The notes under the pieces: generated by a model
Told to the model about the DNA's origin: nothing
Databases searched by the model: none
Seen by the model: the letters and a program-made list of their open reading frames with translations, nothing else
Part shown: piece after piece, positions 32,501 to 41,437 of the stretch
Numbering within the stretch: position 1 is the first letter of the stretch
How the letters are laid out: the number at the start of each line of letters is the position of its first letter
Assembly (NCBI RefSeq): GCF_009870125.1
Contig: NC_046683.1
Coordinates: 37,463,869 to 37,527,868, forward strand
From: Drosophila pseudoobscura
Lineage: Eukaryota; Arthropoda; Insecta; Diptera; Drosophilidae
Direction of reading: 5' to 3'
Length of the DNA: 64,000 bases
Made by a program: the position numbers and the translations under genes

Positions 32501-34374
32501 CTTTGATGAACTTCAACTGCTCTTATTATTGCTGGTGTGACTCCACAGTCGTTTTGGCTTGGATCAAGAATCAACCATCCAACTTCAATGTATTTGTCGC
32601 TAATAGACTTTCTGTTATTCAGGAACTCACATCTGGAATGTCTTGGCTGCACGTGCCAACTGATCTAAACCCTGCCGATATGCTTTCTCGAGGATCATTA
32701 CCAGCTGAGCTCATCAATTCTCATCTTTGGAAGTATGGACCTACATACTTGACAGCCAGTAAGGATCAATGGCCAAGTACACCTGCTCTTCCAGAGCCGG
32801 TTTTGGAGGCACGAAAAACCATACTAATTACAAACTGCGCGTCAAGATATTTGGTGGAAGAATCAAAGTTTGTAAATTCCTTCCCCAAAATGCAACGAAT
32901 TTTTGCGTATGTATGCAAATTCATTCATCGACGAAAGTCTGGAATAACTGTGGAGGACTTGCGTTTGGGAACCGAACTGCTTATTCGTCTTACTCAACAA
33001 TCTCGTCTATCCACTGAAATAAGAGCCCTGGAAACGCGAAAGGACATCAAGGCTTCAAGCTCGATCGCCTCTCTCTCGCCATTTTTAGATGATTGCGGTT
33101 TGCTTCGAGTTGGAGGGCGTCTTAAAAACTCTACCTTGGACTTTGAAGCACGGCATCCCATAATATTGCCCAAGAATCATTCCATCACTTCTGCTCTGAT
33201 ACGGCACTTACACGAAAAGCACCTTCACGCTGGACCCCAGTCGCTATTAGCCATCATTCGTCAAACGTACTGGCCAATCGGTGGCCGAAAGACCGTAGCA
33301 CACGTAATCCAAAAGTGTGTCAGATGCTTTAGAGTGAAGCCTCGAACTCTCGAGCAAATAATGGCAGATCTTCCGGTGGACAGAGTCAGCGAATCTCGTG
33401 CATTTTTAGTTACCGGCGTGGACTATTGCGGTCCGTTCCTGTATAAATCAGAAGTTCGAAACCGGCCCCCACTAAAGTGCTACATGAGCATTTTTATATG
33501 CTTCTCCACCAAGGCGGTTCACATCGAGCTTGTGAAGGATCTTACAACAGCTGCGTTCCTCTCTGCTCTTCGCCGTTTCATTTGCACCCGTGGAAGACCG
33601 ATTCGTATTTGGTCAGATAATGCCACAAATTTTGTTGGAGCGCGGAACGAACTGGCGGAACTTAAGTCGCTATTCCTAAGCGACAGTCATCAAGAAGCCG
33701 TGCATCAAGCTTGTCTCAACGATTGCATCGATTGGCGTTTCATTCCTCCTAGATCGCCACATTTTGGAGGATTGTGGGAGGCGTCAGTCAAGCTTGCTAA
33801 GCATCATCTTCGACGTGCCCTCGGATCCTCGCTTCTTGGATTTGATGAGCTGCGCACTCTCGCGTGCAATATCTGTGCAATCATTAATTCAAGGCCATTG
33901 TTTCCTCTTTCAGAGAACCCTGCAGATCTCGATGTACTCACGCCCAGCCATTTTCTAGTTGGCGCCCCTATCACAACCTTCTTGGAGCCTGACTTGGTTC
34001 ATTTAAACGTCGATCGCTTGGACCGTTGGCAGAAGGTCACACAGCTTCAGCAAATCTTTTGGTCTCGCTGGCGCCAATCGTATTTAACCAGTCTTCAAGA
34101 AAGAACGAAGTGGCGCACCCGGAATCCTGAGCTTCACGTCAATGATGTCGTTCTTGTTAAGGACGAGAACTTCCCTCCTCTGAAGTGGCCTCTAGCGAGA
34201 ATCCTCGAGCTCATCCCAGGAGCTGACGGCGTATCTCGAGTCGCCTTGATCAGGATGGCTACAGGTGTTAGCCGAAGAGCACTTGCAAAACTATGTCTAT
34301 TGCCTCTACGAGATGAGGTGAAAGGCATGGATCCTTCCACGGGGGGAGTATGTTCGGGCGAAGCCCGAGTGTAA
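29521..34374 (+). CDS. BEL/Pao Gag-Pol polyprotein (rest of gag to integrase)
   Basis: It is uninterrupted for over 1600 codons. In order: DUF1759-type gag (29540-30060); CCHC knuckles CVFCDNKGHNIYSC and CFNCLKKGHRNTSC with a third CRTCGEKHH (30130-30330); DUF1758-type aspartic protease with ALLDSGSQINLI (about 30549); RT with KLRVVFDGSA (about 31425) and the YVDD box at 31798-31809; RNase H (32300-32700); integrase zinc module; integrase core with the first Asp in GVDYCGPF (about 33415), the second in WSDNATNF (about 33610), and Glu in GGLWEASVK (about 33765); then a DUF5641-type C-terminus. The stop lies 24 bases inside the 3' LTR, so the last residues are LTR-encoded. Confidence 0.9.
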   Translation, partial: PPRGGYTEWAGFYSMFSTVIDQEPFLSKIEKFQHLRSCLDGPALEAVRSLEVSESNYDIALYILNNRFNNKRLIFQAHVAEILRHEKVEDGSTTKLRTLSDKLHSHMRALRSMGTMEEIAGCIIVNSTYKYLDSDTRTKWEELSPPNVIPTWDHFSAFLERRCQAMETMDQAMSIQIHSSQVGKHKRITHSKHSLVATNTIVLECVFCDNKGHNIYSCTRFGNLSPSLRLREARKLRVCFNCLKKGHRNTSCSSGSCRTCGEKHHTLLHINNPLPTSVNTEPANATTSPIQTDLCPGPNLSSSLVAASSPCSPPAQNLSSDVVLLATTVIMIKSRVGDLLPCRALLDSGSQINLITSRFAQRLQLKRAKGSVSVSGIGADSAFHTEGSVNLVIQSRTSDYFTSLTALVAPRITGNQPASSFDVSKWEMPSNISLADPHFNKSQRIDVLIGASLFYDILCVGQIKLERGLPIIQKTRLGWVVTGGGQYSRSSVLLAASSSTELSQTPTVGLDELVRRFWEVENCHGPATEATKEEIACEEHFKKHCGRLPSGEYCVQLPLKLSDSLLGDSYQQAYRRFLNLERKLVRKPLLKAQYAAFIKEYVDLNHMSPVKSDALKQCKFFLPHHCVLREDKTTTKLRVVFDGSACTSTGYSLNDILMSGPTIQPKLVTTLLRFRTFRIALTGDICKMYRCVRVSPQDSFLQCILWRDSPLEELRTFKLDTVTYGTKPAAFLAVRSMHQLAADESSSYPIGSEVVLRDFYVDDLLTGGDTTNEVLEIIRQVSGLLAKGNFKIRKWCSNDTYVLDQTPYEDRETFVKFTDGSDVTKTLGLAWNPTSDELLFSFCPNQVPSKPTKRVVLSTIARFYDPLGLIGPVITKAKIFLQQLWKEKLHWDESLPVSLRTTWINFIQQFDSMQQISFPRLSFLRSSNLEMHGFCDASMSAYGACIYAVSQGDNGVKANLLSSRSRVAPLKTITIPKLELCGAALLAQLMHEVSLMNFNCSYYCWCDSTVVLAWIKNQPSNFNVFVANRLSVIQELTSGMSWLHVPTDLNPADMLSRGSLPAELINSHLWKYGPTYLTASKDQWPSTPALPEPVLEARKTILITNCASRYLVEESKFVNSFPKMQRIFAYVCKFIHRRKSGITVEDLRLGTELLIRLTQQSRLSTEIRALETRKDIKASSSIASLSPFLDDCGLLRVGGRLKNSTLDFEARHPIILPKNHSITSALIRHLHEKHLHAGPQSLLAIIRQTYWPIGGRKTVAHVIQKCVRCFRVKPRTLEQIMADLPVDRVSESRAFLVTGVDYCGPFLYKSEVRNRPPLKCYMSIFICFSTKAVHIELVKDLTTAAFLSALRRFICTRGRPIRIWSDNATNFVGARNELAELKSLFLSDSHQEAVHQACLNDCIDWRFIPPRSPHFGGLWEASVKLAKHHLRRALGSSLLGFDELRTLACNICAIINSRPLFPLSENPADLDVLTPSHFLVGAPITTFLEPDLVHLNVDRLDRWQKVTQLQQIFWSRWRQSYLTSLQERTKWRTRNPELHVNDVVLVKDENFPPLKWPLARILELIPGADGVSRVALIRMATGVSRRALAKLCLLPLRDEVKGMDPSTGGVCSGEARV

Positions 34375-34838
34375 ATTTTATACCATTGTTTTATTGCCTA
34401 TCAATTCACTTTCTTTTCTATTTTGGTCATTATACTAAACTAACGTAACGTAAGCGTAGCTTTATCTATGCTCGCTCAGCAACATGCTCTCATTTAATCA
34501 TCTATTCTTATCTATGCTCGCTCTTGTTATCTTTTCTTTCCTATGCCGTCGCTAAGCCGTCAGCAGCTGCGCCTGCTCAAACAGTTACCGCTTGATATAG
34601 TTGGAGAACAGACCCCTTTTGTCCCCAATCTATTACTTTGGCTCGAGATCGGCTCGCTTGCCTCATCCAAGTGTTTCACTCTAATACTATTGTAAAAGGC
34701 TCTGGCATCTTTGGCCACCCTCAACACACTTTTGTGTGTTTTGTGTACCTATAATAAAATTTATAACGTTTTCGGAAATTAATAATTTGTGAAATTATTG
34801 AACAATCATAGTCAGCGAAAAAGCTCGTTGTCTCAACA
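34351..34838 (+). repeat. 3' LTR of BEL element 1
   Basis: It begins after the polypurine tract CACGGGGGGAGTA. It is identical to the 5' LTR over most of its length, with about 12 extra bases near 34729-34748 (TTTTGTGTGTTTTGTG). Confidence 0.9.
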
Positions 34839-34843
34839 AGATC

Positions 34844-35544
34844 TAAAATCGATTTGTTTATAGGAAATTGTTTAAATTGTATCATGTTTTCAGTCCCCAC
34901 ACATGCGAACAATCGAACACTTCACAATATTCCTAAGCGACCAATCCCATTCGACACCTTACACGTAGACCATTTTGGACCACTTCCCGCTGTTATATCA
35001 AAGAAGAAGCATGTATTAGTTATCATTGACGCCTTTACGAAATTTGTAAAATTGTTTTCTGTAAATACGACAAGCACTAAAGAAGTCAACACATGTTTTT
35101 CAAAGTATTTTCAATTTTATAGTCGTCCACGTAGAATTATTAGCGATAGAGGAACGTGTTTTACATCATTAGAATTTAGTAAATTTTTGTTAGAAAATAA
35201 TATAGAACACGTGAAAGTGGCAACTGCTTCACCCCCATTGTCAGCAGAAGAGTGAAGAGTATTTTGAAAGGAATCACAAAAATCATATTGAGTTCTTGGA
35301 AGGCGATTTCGTTGTAATGAGAAACATTGACACCACAATAGGTACAAATAAAAAATTTGTTCCGAAGTACAGGGGTCCGTACATCATCAAAAAGGTATTG
35401 CCGAACGACAGATATGTGTTAAATGACATTGAAAACTGCCAAATAAGCCAAATCCCGTATGAGGGCATTATAGAGGCATGCCGATTAAGGAAATGGGCAG
35501 ATTGGCGTAATCAGTGTGAAAGTGACTCCTACTTAAATAGTTAG
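34844..35544 (+). pseudogene. Gypsy integrase, remainder after the BEL insertion
   Basis: It resumes with the second half of the zinc module (GNCLNCIMF, about 34862). The catalytic Asp residues are in HVDHFGPLP (about 34965) and ISDRGTCF (about 35138). A deletion with a stop at 35255 removes the region that should hold the catalytic Glu. The C-terminal domain resumes at 35296 with a GPY/F-type motif (KYRGPYIIKKVL) and ends at 35544. No longer functional. Confidence 0.8.
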
Positions 35545-35623
35545 TTATATACACATATAATTAAAATTACTCTTAATTACATATTTACGATCGGGGGCGA
35601 TCTAATTGTCAGGATGGCCGAGC

Positions 35624-36455
35624 TGTTAGGTTGTTTTAGTATTATAACCCTACATTTGTATTTACCTTGCTGCTAGCTTATAATTATTAGTGTTAATCTA
35701 CAATTGTATTTACTATTAACGTTGTACCACTAACCATACAATTGCCGAACAGACGAAACCGATGGGCAGCGGGGTCGCGGTAGAGACGAAGTACAGGCGA
35801 AAAGGGAATTGAAACCCCGCGCGCTCCCTCGTGCCTTTTGGGTTCTAATGTTAGGACCCGCCATAGAACAGCTTTTTGGTCGCTCATGCAACATCTTGGT
35901 ATTGTATAGTCTTTGATATAAACAAAACGTCGAGAACCGACGGCGTTTGCATAATTTGTATAATTTATAATCAACCTGCTTAAGATAAGGAAATAAATGT
36001 GCAATTATATTATTGTATATAGTCGAGAATAAATAATCAACCTGTTTAAAATAAGGAAATAAATGTGTAATTATATTATTGTAATATTTTATATTTTGTG
36101 GTATAAATCAAACAAATAACAGCTTTTATTTTGTTTCCCGCGCCCTAGTGTACCATACCCCCACCCCCTGCCCATTCTTCATTTATTTTGTGGCGGTAGG
36201 TCAGTCCATCAAAAGACCCGAAACAAGAACCAAACTCAAATTTCAGTTCTAGCGGCCAGCAATAGTAAACACACACACGCAAAGTACGTTCTGCGAACTA
36301 GAACTATGCGAGAACTAGATCGGAAGAGAACTAGAGATCGGAGCTGGGTTCAATGGCCACTTTTGCTGTATCGACAAGACGGAGAGGTTGGAGAAAATAA
36401 AGTGAAATAATAATCTTAAAAAGTATAAAACATCCGTGGATTTTCTGCGCCAATA
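35624..36455 (+). repeat. 3' LTR of the gypsy element, interrupted
   Basis: 35624-35727 match the first 104 bases of the 5' LTR. 36289-36455 match its last part from TTCTGCGAACTAG. In between, about 50 bases of LTR are replaced by 561 bases of other sequence. The LTR ends GCCAATA before AATT. Confidence 0.8.
35728..36288 (+). repeat. Insertion in gypsy 3' LTR, includes interspersed repeat copy 2
   Basis: 35929-36288 match 19679-20045. The first 200 bases (35728-35928) are GC-richer and unassigned. The insertion is not clean: the LTR segment between GTTGTAC and TTCTGCG is missing, and no target duplication is evident beyond a GTAC at both edges. Confidence 0.65.
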
Positions 36456-37452
36456 AATTCACTAAATGATGAGTAGACCTCGGATTTTCCATATTTTATT
36501 CATCAGCATAGTCGTGGGCTCATTATTAATTTTTGTTCAATTTTCCTTTGACTATATTTGAAAAGCCCTTGGCTGGGGGATCGGAGGATCGGAGGTGCTG
36601 CGAGTACGAGTCATCAGAATTTTTCTATCTTAATCCTTTAAAAATATGCAAATATGCAAAATCCGAGGTCTAATGATGAGGAATGTAGTGTTGAAGACTA
36701 CAACTTTGCTCAGAAGGTTTGGAGCGCATTTAATTGCAAATCTATTAGAGATTATTTAAAATTATATTTGGAAAGCGATGTTTTAATTCTTGCTGATGTA
36801 TTAGAGAATTTTAGGAGTCTTTGTTCCCGAGTGTACAGGTTAGACTCCATTAATTATGTTACTGCTCCTTCAGTTTCATGGGATGCAATGTTTAAAGACA
36901 CAAGGGTAGAAGTGATCCTGACATTTATAATTTTTTTAAAACTGCTGTTCGTGGAGGGTTGACCCAATGTACTCAACGGATTGCAACAGCAAATAACAAA
37001 TATTTAAATAATAAATTTAAGCGTACCGAACCCATAAATTTCCTTTCATATATTGACGCCAACAATTTATGTATATGGATGGGCTATGAGTCAACCCCTT
37101 CCATTTTCTAATTTTAAATTTCTAAGTAACGATGAAATTTCATCTTTCAACGTTCTGCATCTAGTGATGTTGGATATATTTTAGAAGTAGATATGCGATA
37201 TCCTGATGATATTCATAATATCATAATATGCCGTTTATGGCAAAAAAATGGAGAATGTAGAAAAACATCGTGAGGTTGCATTAGTTAAACATTATGATTC
37301 AAGACAAAACTCAGCAGGGTTTAGACAACGCATAGCAAGACAAAATTTCCACAGTGTTGAAATCTTTGGAGATAATTTGGCTGCCATTGAATCAACTAAG
37401 TCCAGTCCATTTTTCAAAATGGTTAATGTATGACTATTTCTGTAATTATACC
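36456..37452 (+). pseudogene. Polinton DNA polymerase B, palm region remnant
   Basis: Blocks in order: DYNFAQKVWSAFNC (36696 on), LKLYLESDVLILADVLENFR (about 36758), VTAPSVSWDAM (about 36858), RGGLTQCTQRIATANNKY (about 36955 in another frame), SYIDANNLY (polymerase motif A region, about 37050), then RQNFHSVEIFGDNLAAIES (37340) and LMYDYFCNY (about 37424). Several frameshifts, and a deletion after about 37240, removed the KxxY and YxDTD region. A DINE-1-like repeat cuts it at about 37453. Inactive. Confidence 0.8.
36474..36672. mobile_element. hAT-type MITE (199 bp)
   Basis: The left end TAGACCTCGGATTTTCC and the right end GCAAAATCCGAGGTCTA are inverted repeats (one mismatch). The flanks ATGATGAG (36466-36473 and 36673-36680) are an 8-base target duplication, the size made by hAT transposases, and the ends begin TAG as is common for hAT. 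It carries no ORF. Removing it restores the Polinton polymerase frame exactly. Confidence 0.88.
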
Positions 37453-37800
37453 CGATACTCAAAATGAGTATTGGGGTATATTAGATTTGTGGTAAAAGTG
37501 GATGTGTGTAACGTCCAGCCCTATAAAGTATATATATTCTTGATCAGCATCAATAGCCGAGTCGATTGAGCCATGTCTGTCTGTCCGTCTGTCCGTCCCC
37601 TTCAGCGCCTAATGCTCAAAGACTATAAGAGCTAGAGCAACGATGTTTTGGATCCAGACTTCTGTGATATGTCACTGCTACAAAAATATTTCAAAACTTT
37701 GCCCCGCCCACTTCCGCCCCCACAAAAAGCGATAATCTGTGGCATCCACAATATTGCAGATTTGAGAAAACTAAAAACGCAGAATCATAGATTCAGATTG
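37453..37800 (-). repeat. DINE-1-like repeat with GTCY microsatellite
   Basis: It begins CCCGATACTCAAAATGAGTATTGGGG; it contains TATATTCTTGATCAGCATCAATAGCC and the GTCTGTCTGTCCGTCTGTCC run (about 37577-37600), then the ATCGTTGCTCT relative. Orientation is opposite to the copies at 42805 and 45057. The core next to a GTCY run is the defining layout of mini-me/DINE-1 repeats. Confidence 0.65.
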
Positions 37801-37839
37801 CTGAATTTATATTCAGCACTTGTAGTAACTAGTTGTTTA

Positions 37840-37920
37840 AAATGGATTCATTTAAGCGTTTGCTTGAAAAGGATCCTCACAAAAGTTGCTTATTGTAATT
37901 ATTGCGGATCTGATACTCAC
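37840..37920 (+). pseudogene. Small Polinton ORF with zinc-finger-like pair, broken
   Basis: It starts MDSFKRLLEKDPHK at 37840. After an apparent one-base shift the sequence reads AYCNYCGSDTH, a possible Cys2-His finger, interrupted at 37921 by BEL element 2. The frame resumes after the duplication CTCAC as LEKKLSQKARN then a stop. The product is unknown, and the assignment to the Polinton rests on position only. Confidence 0.3.
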
Positions 37921-38291
37921 TGTTCGGAGCAGAACCCAGCCGATTAGCTGCTTACCAAATAGCACCTAATTCTTGGCCCTCAGCCGCTTATTTTGTTTGT
38001 TACTTATGTCTATGTCACTCATTTGTTTGTTAAAGCTTTGCGCTTGCTTGCCCTGCTAAACGCTCTCTGCCAGCTCGCTCTTCGCTATCTCCGCTTTGTG
38101 TCTGCCTGCCGACGTCGGCCGAGCGAAGCTGCGCTTAGCGATCGGAGCGGCAATGTAAAGGGCAGGCAAGCCACACTTGCAATTTGGATTTCACGCATTA
38201 AAGAACATATCGCAATTTTATTTCTGCGCCGAGTTTTATTTAATTGAAATAATTAGTCGGCCGATTGGGGATAAAAAACATTATCTCCACA
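37921..38291 (+). repeat. 5' LTR of BEL element 2
   Basis: It starts TGTTCGGAGCAGAACCC and ends TATCTCCACA. Confidence 0.9.
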
Positions 38292-38298
38292 TAAAATT

Positions 38299-38316
38299 TG
38301 GTGACCCCGACGTGAT
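38299..38316 (+). other. Primer-binding site, BEL element 2
   Basis: TGGTGACCCCGACGTGAT, the same as in BEL element 1. Confidence 0.8.
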
Positions 38317-38633
38317 CTCTGAGTTGCAGTGTCAATTAATTATCATTCGCAATCGACATTCGTTAGCCTTAACAAATTTTCGGCGGTTAAGCACAATTCG
38401 GTGCTAAAACATACTTACATACACCTACTAATTTCTCTGTCGCGACAATTCGGTCAGTGCAGTGCAGCGAACTCACTAATACACACAAGCGGAGTACAAA
38501 GCGGAATCGGACAGCTCGCACAGCCGCACAGCTAAAGGCATTAGCTGTAATCCCTTTGCTTTCGGTTCGCACGTTTATACGTATACAGGGTGTCTTTTTC
38601 GGTCGTGCTGAGTGACTCTTTTAAAACCTCAAC

Positions 38634-40994
38634 ATGGCAGCACCTGAGCCTACCAATGTCGCGAACGCAGCAATGCCGAGTGATGTAGATTTCTACAGGC
38701 ACAAGGCCGAGTCCATCGCGCGCCAACTAAAGGCCATGGATCGCTTTCTCACCAAGGAAGAGCTTGCCGAGTTAGATGAGGCAGAACTTCAAGCTCGCTT
38801 AGAGCAAATCGAGCGAATGAATGCGGATTTCGATGCCGCTCAAACGAGCCTTGAAAGGTTGGATTTCCTGCAATTAGCCCATGATGCCCGGCTGGACTTT
38901 GCGAATGTTTATGTCAAGGTTAGGTCCAGGCTGTCGCGGGAGTTGATGGCTGCTCGCACGGTAAATGTTGCCAATTCAACAGCTCGGCATACTCTCGAGG
39001 GGAATTCGTCGTTGTTCGCCTATAATAGTATAGGCCGTTCTCGAATGCCCGAGTTGCAGCTTCCGCGATTCGGTGGGAACTACATGGATTGGCCAGAATT
39101 CCACTCGATGTTCTCGACAATGGTGCACAAAGACCATCGTATCCCAATCATCGAAAAATTCCAATATCTTCGTGGATGTCTAGATGGTGCTGCGCTGGAT
39201 ACGATTCGTTCCTTGGAACTTTCTGAGGAGAATTACGACAAGGCGTTGAATTTGCTAATGTTGCGATTCGATAATAAACTGTTACATTTTCAGGCACACG
39301 TCAAGGCTATTTTCGGGCTGCAAGGGGTGGAGAAGGGCTCAGCTATCGGCTTGCGCGCGCTCAGCGACAAAATCAATTCGCACTTGCGTGCACTTCAGAC
39401 CTTGGCGACCCCGCAGGAGATTTCGGATGGGTTGCTGATCTTCATCATAGGCACGAAACTGGACCACAAAACAAAAGAGAAATGGGAAGAGAACTTGCCG
39501 ACGTCAGGATTGCCTCGGTGGTCAAGTATGGCCTCATTTTTGGAAGCGAGATGTCGGATGCTGGAGAATTTGGGATCAGCCATGGCAACAAGTCCTAGTC
39601 AACAGGTGGGAGAAGACAAACCTGTCACCCTTATCACCTCCAGTAACGACCATCCTAACCCCATATGTAACCATTGCAATTCCTCCGAGCATTACATATC
39701 TAGATGTCAGGCATTCCTGAATCTCTCTGCGTTTGAAAGGTACAAAGAAGCAAAGAAGAGCCGCTTGTGTTTGAACTGTCTCAACAAAGGCCATGAATTG
39801 CAGAGGTGCAGGTCAGGACTTTGCAGGCATTGCCAGGCCAAACATCACACGCTACTCCACATTCAATCGGGAACTGGTGCTTCATCTTCCTCTTCACCGG
39901 CCGAGGAATCGATCCAGCAAGAGGCCGCGACTGTGCTTCTAGCAAGCGGGTGTTCTAGCCCTCCCCCCTCGATCCAGAAATCTCAGCCCAGCCAGAACGT
40001 GTTGCTACCTACTGCCCTCGTCCATGTAACAGATCGTTATGGAGCACTTATCCCATGTCGTGCCATTTTGGATTCTGCGTCACAGGCAAACTTTGTAACA
40101 TCTAGACTTGCTGATCAGTTGCAGTTGGATCATCGCTCGTCTTATGTTCACATCTCTGGAATCGGAGATTCCATTCTACCTTCGAGCAAGTCTGTACATA
40201 TAGTTGTACAATCCCAGGACGCAAGCTATCGAGCTTCCTTCGCAGCAATTGTTACCAACTCAATTACGGAAATGCAGCCTAACTTCGGCCTAGACGCAAA
40301 GGATTGGCCCATGCCGAATAATCTAAAACTAGCTGATCCTAATTTCTCCAAGCCCCAACGTATCGATCTGTTGATAGGTGGTGGTTTGTTCTTCGATTTA
40401 ATGTGCGTCGGACAGATTCGACTATCAGACCAATTGCCAACATTGCAGGAGACAAAACTTGGTTGGATAGTGTCAGGAAGCATTGATAGCTCGGAGAATA
40501 AGCGTGCAGTTTTAGCCGCTTTTGAAAATTCCTCCTCCATCTCTAATGACGATTTTCGGCCCACAACGCTGGAGTACCAAAACTTAGAGCAGCAATGCAG
40601 GAAGCAGCTGCTCGAGTGCCAGGTGCAAGTGGAAAAACTGCGATCGGAGAATCAGGAACTGCAGCGCGAACTTTTCGATATATTAAAAACCTACATATCC
40701 ACGCTAAATGAAATTCAACTTTCAACAATTTCTACATTGCCAAATTACCTGCCATTCTATGCAATTACAGAGGTTCCCGATGATCAAGACGTAATCACGA
40801 CAAGCCGCCTTCGTAAAGAAGCGCCGATTGCTGCGTTCGACGAGCATCCCAGCGTAGCCGCCAGCTGCGCCCAAGCAAGCATCTTCAAGAGGGCCGTTGG
40901 AAAAATAGCGGTTCTGCCCCTTCAGGATGGATCTGTTGAAAGCCTTTGCCTTCCAACGGGGGGTGAATGTTCGGAGCAGAACCCAGCCGATTAG
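38634..40994 (+). CDS. Chimeric BEL Gag-protease-coiled coil protein (786 aa)
   Basis: It starts MAAPEPTNVANAAMP. Residues about 1-130 are helical and charged; a DUF1759-type gag core follows (GGNYMDWPEFHSMFS about 39070 to 39560); then knuckles CNHCNSSEHYISRC, CLNCLNKGHELQRC and CRHCQAKHH (39665-39850). The DUF1758-type protease has AILDSASQANFV (about 40063). BEL similarity to element 1 fades after about 40545. The next roughly 110 residues (40555-40885) read as a coiled coil (EQQCRKQLLECQVQVEKL, ENQELQRELFDI) plus a tail unlike BEL pol. Then KRAVGKIAVLPLQDGS restores the end of pol, and the stop lies inside the 3' LTR. The foreign segment may come from a host gene; I do not recognise it. 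Confidence 0.85.
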   Translation: MAAPEPTNVANAAMPSDVDFYRHKAESIARQLKAMDRFLTKEELAELDEAELQARLEQIERMNADFDAAQTSLERLDFLQLAHDARLDFANVYVKVRSRLSRELMAARTVNVANSTARHTLEGNSSLFAYNSIGRSRMPELQLPRFGGNYMDWPEFHSMFSTMVHKDHRIPIIEKFQYLRGCLDGAALDTIRSLELSEENYDKALNLLMLRFDNKLLHFQAHVKAIFGLQGVEKGSAIGLRALSDKINSHLRALQTLATPQEISDGLLIFIIGTKLDHKTKEKWEENLPTSGLPRWSSMASFLEARCRMLENLGSAMATSPSQQVGEDKPVTLITSSNDHPNPICNHCNSSEHYISRCQAFLNLSAFERYKEAKKSRLCLNCLNKGHELQRCRSGLCRHCQAKHHTLLHIQSGTGASSSSSPAEESIQQEAATVLLASGCSSPPPSIQKSQPSQNVLLPTALVHVTDRYGALIPCRAILDSASQANFVTSRLADQLQLDHRSSYVHISGIGDSILPSSKSVHIVVQSQDASYRASFAAIVTNSITEMQPNFGLDAKDWPMPNNLKLADPNFSKPQRIDLLIGGGLFFDLMCVGQIRLSDQLPTLQETKLGWIVSGSIDSSENKRAVLAAFENSSSISNDDFRPTTLEYQNLEQQCRKQLLECQVQVEKLRSENQELQRELFDILKTYISTLNEIQLSTISTLPNYLPFYAITEVPDDQDVITTSRLRKEAPIAAFDEHPSVAASCAQASIFKRAVGKIAVLPLQDGSVESLCLPTGGECSEQNPAD

Positions 40995-41338
40995 CTGCTT
41001 ACCAAATAGCACCTAATTCTTGGCCCTCAGCCGCTTATTTTGTTTGTTACTTATGTCTATGTCACTCATTTGTTTGTTAAAGCTTTGCGCTTGCTTGCCC
41101 TGCTAAACGCTCTCTGCCAGCTCGCTCTTCGCTATCTCCGCTTTGTGTCTGCCTGCCGACGTCGGCCGAGCGAAGCTGCGCTTAGCGATCGGAGCGGCAA
41201 TGTAAAGGGCAGGCAAGCCACACTTGCAATTTGGATTTCACGCATTAAAGAACATATCGCAATTTTATTTCTGCGCCGAGTTTTATTTAATTGAAATAAT
41301 TAGTCGGCCGATTGGGGATAAAAAACATTATCTCCACA
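40968..41338 (+). repeat. 3' LTR of BEL element 2
   Basis: It is preceded by the purine-rich AACGGGGGGTGAA. It has the same length and, as far as read, the same sequence as the 5' LTR. Confidence 0.9.
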
Positions 41339-41437
41339 CTCACTTAGAAAAAAAATTGTCCCAAAAAGCGCGTAATTAGAACATCTTAGATGTTAGAAAA
41401 CATTTATAAAATATTAATAAATAAAACATAACCAAAA

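Larger units (their letters stand above)
28383..34838 (+). mobile_element. BEL/Pao element, near-complete, 6.5 kb
   Basis: It is flanked by the 5-base duplication AGATC (28378-28382, 34839-34843) within the gypsy integrase. LTRs are 476 and 488 bp and differ mainly by a short TTTGTGTG-type indel near 34729. It has a primer site, gag with DUF1759-type region, three zinc knuckles, DUF1758-type protease, RT, RNase H, integrase and a C-terminal DUF5641-type region. Only one frameshift, near 29530, interrupts the gag-pol frame. It is a young insertion. Confidence 0.92.
24399..36455 (+). mobile_element. Ty3/gypsy element inserted in the Polinton polymerase gene
   Basis: The target duplication AATT lies at 24395-24398 and 36456-36459. 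The Polinton polymerase frame is continuous across it once the element is ignored. Structure: 5' LTR 24399-24726, gag-protease 24823-26730, pol 26738-28377, nested BEL/Pao element 28383-34838, rest of integrase 34844-35544, and 3' LTR 35624-36455 interrupted by a repeat. Frameshifts and stops in gag, RT and integrase make it inactive. Exact family not named. Confidence 0.85.
37921..41338 (+). mobile_element. BEL/Pao element 2: compact non-autonomous chimera
   Basis: Both LTRs are 371 bp (37921-38291, 40968-41338) and look identical. The flanks are the 5-base duplication CTCAC (37916-37920, 41339-41343). Only 3.4 kb long, it retains the primer site, gag and protease, and the last codons of pol; RT, RNase H and most of integrase are replaced by a short unrelated coding segment. 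The single ORF is open throughout. It must have been mobilised by proteins of a complete relative, and recently. Confidence 0.9.
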
